Shown one piece after another: positions 1 through 5,727 of a DNA stretch of 5,727 nucleotides. Each line of letters starts with the position of its first letter. Position 1 is the stretch's first letter. The notes beneath the pieces are model-generated. The model had not been told where the DNA came from, did not search any database, and saw nothing but the letters and a program-made list of their open reading frames with translations. Location: NCBI GenBank assembly GCA_937915955.1, contig CALGIB010000315.1, forward strand, positions 1 through 5,727, given 5' to 3'. The position numbers were made by a program, and so were the translations under genes. Origin of the DNA: an uncultured Pseudomonadota bacterium. GTDB lineage: Bacteria > Myxococcota_A > UBA796 > CAJQPC01.

Positions 1-894
1 ATGGTGGTAGGGGCGCTGGTCGCGCACCTCGCCTACTACGTGCTCCGAGTTGGGGGCGATCACTTCGAGTACCGCGTGCTCACCCACCTCGTGCCGCTGC
101 TCTGGCTGTCGCTGCCGGCGTTGCTCCGCAGCGGGGGCGCCGGCGACGGGCGCGTCGTCCTGGGCATGGTGCTGGCGCTGGCCCTGTCGCTGCCCATTCC
201 GTGGACCCACCAGGCGCTGAGCCGCACGGCCGACACGATGAGCGAGGCCCGAGAGATGAGCCCGGACGTGCACGCCATCCTGCCCCTGGGGCCTTGGACG
301 CGCAGCTTGGATGCCCTGCAGGACTGGCTGATCGTGCACAAGGTCGGCGAGCGCCACGCCACGCACGCGCGCTTCGGGCAGCTGCAGGCGCTGCGCTTCC
401 CCGACCCGGGGTGTGTGGCGGACCGCAGCTGTGTGACCGCTGGGCGCCAGGGACCCGAGGGCGTGATCGTGGACCCCGGCATCGACGTGGAGCCCTTGTT
501 CGCCAGATGGCCCACCCTGGACCTCGGCGCGGTCGGAGCGCCGGCCTGGAGCTACCCGGGCGTGGTGGTGCTGGACCTCTACGGGCTGAACGACCCGCTG
601 GTCGCGCGGCTGCCCTGGACCCTTGAGGAGCGCCGGATGGCCCACGAGCGCGTGCCCGCCGAGGGCTACGCCGAGTGCTTCCGGCCCAACGCCTTCCCGG
701 CTCTCGGCGTGCTGCGGAGGGCCGACGGCGAGCTGATCGACGTGCTCACGCCGCCCGGCGCCTGGTACGACACGGTGGATCTGGACGGCCCGCTGCCCCT
801 GCCTCCGCGCTACGCGGGTCGCGAGGACCAGCTCGAGGTCCGCCCTGGCTGCTGCTCGTGGAGCGCGAGCCTGCGATGGGCGCGGACGAGGTGA
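1..894 (+). CDS. C-terminal part of a GT-C / AftB-like membrane glycosyltransferase family protein (5' end probably outside the window)
   Basis: Seen: 297 residues. Hydrophobic segments lie at about residues 2-17, 28-42 and 52-67, followed by a soluble, probably periplasmic region. The first loop carries GGDHFEYR (18-25). Further on are LDLYGLNDP (191-199) and MAHERVPAEGYAECF (213-227), plus cysteines at 138, 144 and 226. Known: a GGD-x-x-EYR-type loop, a hydrophobic strand ending in D-x-x-GLxD, and an H-x-R-x-x-P-x-GY motif near the C-terminus recur, as I recall, in polytopic GT-C-like proteins related to the arabinofuranosyltransferase AftB. These use lipid-linked sugar donors at the outer face of the membrane. 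Inference: such proteins are usually 500 residues or more with many more membrane spans. The ATG at base 1 is therefore probably an internal Met at a cut edge, and the catalytic N-terminal half is missing. The donor and acceptor cannot be inferred. The tail from residue 281 (cysteine pair, then Ser/Trp/Arg-rich) looks unlike a natural end and may reflect a frameshift near base 840. The stop TGA lies inside the 893-933 hairpin. Confidence 0.8.
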   Translation: MVVGALVAHLAYYVLRVGGDHFEYRVLTHLVPLLWLSLPALLRSGGAGDGRVVLGMVLALALSLPIPWTHQALSRTADTMSEAREMSPDVHAILPLGPWTRSLDALQDWLIVHKVGERHATHARFGQLQALRFPDPGCVADRSCVTAGRQGPEGVIVDPGIDVEPLFARWPTLDLGAVGAPAWSYPGVVVLDLYGLNDPLVARLPWTLEERRMAHERVPAEGYAECFRPNAFPALGVLRRADGELIDVLTPPGAWYDTVDLDGPLPLPPRYAGREDQLEVRPGCCSWSASLRWARTR

Positions 895-933
895 GGGCCT
901 GCCTCGAGCGCGACTGGCTCGAAGCAGGCCCTC
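893..933. terminator. 17-bp hairpin between convergent genes, candidate bidirectional terminator
   Basis: Bases 893-909 pair with 917-933 (17 positions, one C-A mismatch at 903/923) around a 7-base loop. The hairpin begins in the TGA stop of the upstream + gene and lies 20 bases from the stop of the - strand lipoprotein gene, which is where a shared terminator is expected. No T-run follows the stem on either strand, so it is not a canonical intrinsic terminator. It may instead stabilise 3' ends or impede polymerase. If the upstream gene is really frameshifted, the hairpin would lie within its coding sequence. Confidence 0.6.
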
Positions 934-952
934 GGGTGGGCGCGGAGGTGCG

Positions 953-1885
953 CTACTCGTCAGGGTAGCTGGCCTCCTCGTAGGCGCAGTCCGCGACGTC
1001 TCCGCCGGTCTCCCCGGCCCAGCTGTTCTCGCTGAACACGGCGTTGAAGGAGGCGTCCCAGCACTCGCTGTGGGTGTAGACCAGGTCCTTGCCGCCCGCC
1101 GCGATCACGCTGTCGCTGCGGCCCTGTCCGTCCTCGGTCCAGCGGCTGCGGACCACCCAGGTGTCGTCCTCGCCGTCGCCGTTGACGTCGTCCAGCCAGC
1201 CCAGGTCCATCACGCCCTCGCCCTCGAGGGTCTGGTCGTAGGCGTACATGGCGTCGATCGGCTCGAAGGCGCCGTCGAGCAGGAAGTCGACGTAGCTGGC
1301 CGTGGCGCTCACGCCGTCTTCGCGCACGTCGTACTCGCTGGAGAAGGTGCCGGTGGCGGCCACGTTCGGGTCCAGCACGTCGGCCGTGGTGAAGTCGATC
1401 GTGAAGCGCCCGCTGTGGACCTCGTCGGTGGCGCCCGCGTCGACCTCGCCGAGGATGATGGGCAGGTACTCGCTGTCCTCGGCGCCCTTGGGCTTCTGCT
1501 GGAAGGACCAGACGTAGCTGCCCAGCTCCACGTCGCGCTCGACGGTCAGGAGGGTCTCGGTGGGGTCCAGCGCGTCGCCGTAGGGGCCCCACACCGCCAT
1601 GCTGCCGTCCTCGCTGACCTCGCTCGGGCGGGTCTGCGTGACCACCTCGACGAGGATCAGGGGGAAGGCGATCATCGCGTTGACGTCGTCGGTGACCTGC
1701 GCGGTGAAGAGATAGGCCTCGGACCACTCGCCGTCGTCGGCGTCCTTGGCCAGGTCCGTGCCCGTCTTCATGTTGATCTGGATGCGCTCGTCGGGGAGCA
1801 CGTCGATGAGGTCCTGGGCGGCCCGGCCTCCCGGGACGCAGGCGGTGAGGGCGGCGGCGAGGCTGAGGGCGATGAGGCGTTGCAT
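953..1885 (-). CDS. Predicted lipoprotein of unknown function with one FG-GAP-like Asp/Asn loop
   Basis: I do not recognise a named family. Seen: 310 residues. A short lipoprotein signal (M-Q-R, then a hydrophobic stretch) ends in the lipobox LTAC, with Cys16 as the lipidation site. The mature protein is strongly acidic and rich in alternating beta-type segments, with no further membrane span. DVNGDGEDD (233-241) matches the D-x-N-x-D-G-x-x-D calcium loop of FG-GAP/VCBS-type repeats, but occurs only once. Two cysteines near the C-terminus (275 and 300) could form a disulfide. The ATG at 1885-1883 is supported by AAAGGAG (1897-1891 on the - strand) five bases upstream and by the signal peptide starting directly there. 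Inference: a beta-rich envelope lipoprotein, perhaps calcium-stabilised, on the periplasmic or outer surface. It is divergent from the 158-residue gene at 2014 and convergent with the membrane protein gene ending at 894, so it is probably monocistronic. Confidence 0.9.
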   Translation of the reverse strand: MQRLIALSLAAALTACVPGGRAAQDLIDVLPDERIQINMKTGTDLAKDADDGEWSEAYLFTAQVTDDVNAMIAFPLILVEVVTQTRPSEVSEDGSMAVWGPYGDALDPTETLLTVERDVELGSYVWSFQQKPKGAEDSEYLPIILGEVDAGATDEVHSGRFTIDFTTADVLDPNVAATGTFSSEYDVREDGVSATASYVDFLLDGAFEPIDAMYAYDQTLEGEGVMDLGWLDDVNGDGEDDTWVVRSRWTEDGQGRSDSVIAAGGKDLVYTHSECWDASFNAVFSENSWAGETGGDVADCAYEEASYPDE

Positions 1886-2013
1886 TGGGGCTCCTTTCGG
1901 GTTGTGCTGGGCGGGTGTCGTTCCCGGTTCCGCACAGTCCGACCCGCCACGTTTGCGAGCCTGAAAAGAAATATCGCAGGCCCCCTGTTAAGCCCCAGCT
2001 CTCGGAGGTCTGA
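1886..2013. promoter_or_regulatory. Divergent intergenic region with AT-rich island, presumed promoters for both flanking genes
   Basis: These 128 bases separate two divergently transcribed genes, so promoters for both should lie here. The only AT-rich stretch in an otherwise GC-rich window is about 1951-1978, around GAAAAGAAATATC. I could not find a -35/-10 pair with normal spacing on either strand; TTGCGA (1953-1958) and TATCGC (1972-1977) are only 13 bases apart. On the lipoprotein side, bases 1910-1916 are complementary to 1942-1948, extended by two more pairs after a two-base bulge. This could be an operator or a leader hairpin. On the + side, GGAGG (2004-2008) is the ribosome binding site for the ATG at 2014. 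Confidence 0.45.
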
Positions 2014-2490
<477 letters not shown>

Positions 2491-3882
2491 GTGCTGGCCC
2501 TGGCGCTGGTCCTGGCCTGCGGGGGGTGGCGCAAGCAGATCCGCGAGGGGGACGACTGGATGGCTCGGGACAACCCCGGGGCCGCCGCTCGTGCCTACAC
2601 CAAGGCCGAGAAGGCGCGCCCCGAGGACCTGGACCTCCAGCTCCGCTTGGCGCGGGCGCTGCTCGAGGACGAGCAGTACGCAGAGGCCGTGCCCCACGCC
2701 GCGGCGGCCTACGAGGAGGGGATGACCGGCTCGCCCGAGGTCTACGCCCTGAGCCTGCTGGGGGCCGGCCGATCCGCCGAGGTGATCCCGGTCGCCCAGA
2801 AGGAGCTGTCGTCCGCCACCGACGATCGCTTCCACCTGATGCTGGCCCGCGCCGAGCTGGGCCGAGGTGATCTGGTCGCCGCTCGGTACTGGTACGAGGA
2901 GGCGCTGAAGCGGGGCAGCAGCCTGGAGCTGCGCGCGGGCGCCGCCTACGTGTACGCGCGCCTGGGCGAGGGCTCGACGGTGGGCTCGGTCACGCTGGAC
3001 GCCCGCGACGACGCCGACGCGAGCCTGGGGGTCTGGGCCGAGCTCGGCGCCGCCTGGCTGGCGGCCGGGGACTGGAGCAACGGGCGCAACGCCGGCGCTC
3101 AGCTGCTGGCCATGGACCCCTCGGTCCTCGGCGAGGACGCCCAGCGCGGTGACTGGATTCGGGCCGCGGACGCCTACGCGGTCCAGGGGCAGTACGAGCC
3201 CGCGCTGCACATGGCGCTGTCCGCGGCCTGCCTGGACGTCGAGGACGCCGAGCTGGCCTGGAAGATCGGAGCCTGGGCGGCGGCGGTCCAGGACTGGCGC
3301 CTCGCGGCCCGTTGGCTCGAGCACGCGCTCGTCACCCCGCCCTACGACGCCCCCGAAGAGAACGCCACGGCGGGGGTCGCCGTGGCCACACTCGGCGGGG
3401 ACATGGGCCTGGCCGAGCGCCGCAAGGTCCGGGCCGAGATCGGCGCGGCCCTGACCATCGTCTACCAGAAGCTCGGGGATCCGGCCGCCGAGGCCAGGGC
3501 CTGGGAGATCGTGCTGCGGAGCCAGGACCAGCCCGACGCCGAGACCTGGTACCGGCACGCGCTCGCCTTGTTCCGAGCCGGAGACTTCCCGGGCTCGGCC
3601 CGCTCTGCCCGCACCGCCACCAGCATGGGGCACCAGGAGGCCGCGGCCGTCGCCGCGCGCGCCTACCGTCGCATCGGGGACTTCGAGAACGCCGCGGGCT
3701 GGGCCATGACCGCCTGGGAGGTCGCCCCGGGCGACCCCGAGCTGGCCCTGCTCCTGGCCGAGCTCTACGAGCGGGACAAGCGCTACGAAGCTGCGCTGCG
3801 TGTGATCGAAATGGGCCTCTCCGTCCATCCGAACCACCAGGCCTTGCAGCGCGCGCGCACCCGCCTGCTGACATCATTCTAG
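2491..3882 (+). CDS. TPR-repeat lipoprotein
   Basis: Seen: 463 residues from a GTG start. A very short hydrophobic signal runs to VLAC, with Cys10 as the presumed lipidation site. It lacks the usual positively charged N-region and has Leu at position -2, so the lipobox is imperfect. The rest is almost entirely helical TPR-type repeats. Clear units are at about 13-45, 46-79, 112-143, 181-212, 218-252, 316-346, 383-415 and 416-450, shown by AAYVYARLGEG (151-161), AYAVQGQYEPAL (228-239), AYRRIGDFENAA (391-402) and LYERDKRYEAAL (425-436). Known: TPR arrays form superhelical scaffolds for protein-protein contacts; TPR lipoproteins often serve envelope assembly machines. Inference: an envelope-anchored scaffold whose partner is unknown. 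It is co-transcribed and probably translationally coupled with the 158-residue gene. If the signal is not functional, an ATG at 2560 could start a cytoplasmic form, but that would cut into the first repeat, so GTG is preferred. Confidence 0.92.
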   Translation: MLALALVLACGGWRKQIREGDDWMARDNPGAAARAYTKAEKARPEDLDLQLRLARALLEDEQYAEAVPHAAAAYEEGMTGSPEVYALSLLGAGRSAEVIPVAQKELSSATDDRFHLMLARAELGRGDLVAARYWYEEALKRGSSLELRAGAAYVYARLGEGSTVGSVTLDARDDADASLGVWAELGAAWLAAGDWSNGRNAGAQLLAMDPSVLGEDAQRGDWIRAADAYAVQGQYEPALHMALSAACLDVEDAELAWKIGAWAAAVQDWRLAARWLEHALVTPPYDAPEENATAGVAVATLGGDMGLAERRKVRAEIGAALTIVYQKLGDPAAEARAWEIVLRSQDQPDAETWYRHALALFRAGDFPGSARSARTATSMGHQEAAAVAARAYRRIGDFENAAGWAMTAWEVAPGDPELALLLAELYERDKRYEAALRVIEMGLSVHPNHQALQRARTRLLTSF

Positions 3883-3918
3883 TCTTGCTTCGCCTTCTTA
3901 TCTGTCCTTGACATCCAG

Positions 3919-3953
3919 CCGGAGAGGCGGGGCCAGAATCCCGCCTTCTCTGG
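3919..3953 (+). promoter_or_regulatory. Leader hairpin overlapping the ribosome binding site of the Ig-like gene (or terminator of the TPR gene)
   Basis: Bases 3919-3931 pair with 3940-3953: thirteen pairs including one G-T wobble, with a single bulged T (3946 or 3947) and an eight-base loop. The six pairs next to the loop are all G-C. The 3' arm ends at 3952-3953, the first two bases of the GGAGAGG ribosome binding site (3952-3958) for the ATG at 3968, so folding would partly mask it. There is no T-run after the stem, which argues against a classical terminator. It could limit translation of the secreted protein, protect the upstream mRNA end, or both. Confidence 0.5.
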
Positions 3954-3967
3954 AGAGGTTCGAGATC

Positions 3968-5727
3968 ATGCGGAATCTGTCTCTGTCTCTGTTGCTGGCC
4001 CTGGCCGGCCTGCCCGTCGTCGCCGCGGCCGCTCTCGCCCCCTCGACGGCGCACGCCCAGGATGTGTTCGCCACGCCGCTGGTGCAGCTGCTGCCTCCTG
4101 GGAACGTCATCGGTGACGGGATCACCTCGGTCACGATGAACGTCGTCGCGCTGAACGCCGACGGCACCTCGATGGACGGCATCAAGGGCAAGCTGAGCGC
4201 CTCCGCTGGCACGGCCTCGGCCCTGACCGAGCGCGGAGGCGGGCTCTACAGCTTCACCTGGACCCCCCCGCAGGTCTCCAGCTCGACCGAGGTCAGCTTC
4301 ACGCTCAAGGCCAAGGACGCGGCCAAGGACAACGTCCAGAAGACCTGGAGCGTCATGGTGTCGCCGGCCATGCCCTCGGCGATCACGGTCAGCGCGAACC
4401 CCTCCGAGCTGATCCTCGGACAGGACGGCACCAGCTCGCTCAGCATCAAGCTGCACACCGCAGACGGCACCCCGGTCGAGGGCAAGGACCTCACGATCCG
4501 CGCGGCGGCCGGTTCGGTCCAGGCGGTGACCTACCTCGGCAGCGGCGCCTTCACGGCCCGCTACACGCCCAAGGGCGTCAACTATCCGCACCTGGACATC
4601 ATCACGGTCGCGGACGCCCGCGACCCCGAGCAGGCCTACGGCAGCTTCGTGGTCCGGCTCAGCGGCAAGACCGACTTCCCCGTGACCGCCGGCCCCAACG
4701 CCAACGTCATCGTGCGCGTGGCCGGCCGGGACTTCGGCCCCTACACCGCCGACACCACCGGCCGGGTGTCCGTGCCGATCCATGTCTCGCCGGGCGCCGA
4801 GGCGACCCTGGTCGAGATCAAGGACGGCCAGACGACCGAGGACGCGCTCGACCTCAAGCTGCCCCCGACCCGACGCCTGGCGCTCTTCCCCACCTGGCAG
4901 GCCGTGGCCGGTGACAGCGGTCGGCCGGTGCCCGTGCGCGTCGCGGTCAGCCTGCCGGACGGCTCGCCGGACTCCAGCGCCAAGCTGACCATCAAGGCCA
5001 GCCAGGGCAGCGTCGGCGCGGTCACCCACGAGGGCGGCGGCGTCTACAGCGCGATGTGGAGCCCGCCCAGCCTGGTCACGGCCGCCGAGGTCGAGATCTC
5101 GGCGCGCCTGGACGGCGCCTCGGACGTGCAGAGCGACAGCTTCAAGATCCAGGTCCAGCCCGCCCCCGCGCAGGGCATCTCGATGGTCCCCGAGCCGCGC
5201 GAGCTCGCGGCGGGCGCGACCGGCTTCAAGGTCTACACGAAGGTCCAGGGCCCGGGCGGCAAGGGCATCGCCGACCAGGACATCGTCTACATCACCCAGG
5301 GCGCCTCGGCGGCTGGGACCAAGGACCTCAAGAGCGGCGACTACCAGAGCAGCTTCCGCACCACCGGCGCGGAGAGCGTGCAGGTCACGGCGATGGCCGC
5401 CGGCGCGCCCTCCGGCAACCCCCTGGCCGGCCTCGTCCTGGTCGCCCCCGAGGGCCGCGTCGCCAACGACGGCGGCTCGACGGGCGTGGTCCTGGTGGCC
5501 GTCGACGCCTTCGGCTACCCCGTGCCCAACGTCACCGTGGATCTCAAGGTCCAGGGCGACGGCAAGGTCACCAACCAGGTCACCACCGACGCCCACGGCG
5601 CCGCGGTGCTGTACTTCACCTCGGGCCGCACGGCCGGGGTCAGCACGATCCAGGCCCGCGTGGGCGAGGCCTACGGCAGCCTCAGCCTGCTGCAGGCACC
5701 GGCCGGCGCGCTGCCCGGCTTCGCGCT
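3968..5727 (+). CDS. Large secreted protein with tandem bacterial Ig-like (Big/invasin-type) domains, 3' end outside the window
   Basis: Seen: an uninterrupted frame of 586 complete codons, still open at the right edge. The N-terminus is a Sec signal peptide: M-R-N, a Leu/Ala-rich core, then AHA (28-30) with predicted cleavage before Gln31. Beta-sandwich domains follow, at roughly 31-133, 134-231, 300-397, 401-485 and 487-577, with a different module at about 240-299. The first, second and fourth segments share a hallmark: GGGLYSFTWTPP (90-101), GSGAFTARYTPK (191-202) and GGGVYSAMWSPP (356-367). The last domain, with AVDAFGYPVPNVTVDLKVQG (511-530) and TTDAHGAAVLYFTSG (539-553), closely resembles a bacterial Ig-like group 1 (Big_1) domain. 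Known: such domains act as rigid surface stalks in adhesins and invasins. Inference: a surface or periplasmic stalk protein whose anchor or effector region lies beyond the window; a C-terminal outer-membrane barrel or sorting signal are possibilities. The ATG at 3968 has GGAGAGG nine bases upstream. Whether it has its own promoter is unclear. Confidence 0.93.
   Translation, partial: MRNLSLSLLLALAGLPVVAAAALAPSTAHAQDVFATPLVQLLPPGNVIGDGITSVTMNVVALNADGTSMDGIKGKLSASAGTASALTERGGGLYSFTWTPPQVSSSTEVSFTLKAKDAAKDNVQKTWSVMVSPAMPSAITVSANPSELILGQDGTSSLSIKLHTADGTPVEGKDLTIRAAAGSVQAVTYLGSGAFTARYTPKGVNYPHLDIITVADARDPEQAYGSFVVRLSGKTDFPVTAGPNANVIVRVAGRDFGPYTADTTGRVSVPIHVSPGAEATLVEIKDGQTTEDALDLKLPPTRRLALFPTWQAVAGDSGRPVPVRVAVSLPDGSPDSSAKLTIKASQGSVGAVTHEGGGVYSAMWSPPSLVTAAEVEISARLDGASDVQSDSFKIQVQPAPAQGISMVPEPRELAAGATGFKVYTKVQGPGGKGIADQDIVYITQGASAAGTKDLKSGDYQSSFRTTGAESVQVTAMAAGAPSGNPLAGLVLVAPEGRVANDGGSTGVVLVAVDAFGYPVPNVTVDLKVQGDGKVTNQVTTDAHGAAVLYFTSGRTAGVSTIQARVGEAYGSLSLLQAPAGALPGFA

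Noticed and set aside
3908..3939. TTGACA at 3908-3913 as a -35 box for the Ig-like gene
   Set aside because: The hexamer is perfect, but nothing resembling a -10 lies 16-18 bases downstream; the best match (CAGAAT, 3934-3939) is 20 bases away and falls inside the hairpin. It is too weak to call a promoter.
3332..5596. 754-codon open frame on the - strand opposite the Ig-like gene
   Set aside because: It is Asp/Arg/Gly/Val-rich with no recognisable domain and overlaps two + strand genes that have signal peptides and repeated motifs. It is an antisense shadow of a high-GC gene.

Overview
The window is a compact, very GC-rich stretch of bacterial chromosome. Codon third positions are overwhelmingly G or C, and five protein genes fill almost all of it. 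Four of the five products are predicted to be in the membrane or exported: a polytopic membrane glycosyltransferase-like protein, two lipoproteins and a large secreted Ig-like protein. High GC, many lipoproteins and multidomain surface proteins together suggest a Myxococcota-type (former Deltaproteobacteria) organism. That is an inference from style; no marker gene is present to prove it. I saw no RNA gene, mobile element, CRISPR array or attachment site, and no gap without a gene exceeds about 130 bases.

Layout. 1-894 (+): the C-terminal part of a GT-C/AftB-like membrane protein, probably cut by the window's left edge and possibly frameshifted near its 3' end. It converges on 953-1885 (-), a lipoprotein of unknown function, and a strong 17-bp hairpin (893-933) lies in the convergent gap. 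1886-2013 is a divergent intergenic region with an AT-rich island. 2014-2490 (+): a 158-residue orphan protein with a helical N-terminus, a Pro-Glu repeat linker and a compact C-terminal domain. It is followed with no gap, and in the same reading frame, by 2491-3882 (+), a TPR-repeat lipoprotein. After 85 bases containing a hairpin that touches the ribosome binding site, 3968-5727 (+) encodes a Sec-exported protein with at least five Ig-like or beta-sandwich domains. It is still open at the right edge.

How the genes may work together. The 158-residue protein and the TPR lipoprotein are almost certainly co-transcribed and translationally coupled. The Ig-like protein lies downstream on the same strand and could belong to the same transcript or start its own. 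A cell-envelope theme is clear, but no specific pathway can be named. The most interesting points are the TAG-GTG same-frame junction between the 158-residue protein and the TPR lipoprotein, the 5'-leader hairpin before the Ig-like gene, the repeated domain motif inside that gene, and the possible frameshift in the first gene. I do not see convincing evidence of a new defence or mobile system.
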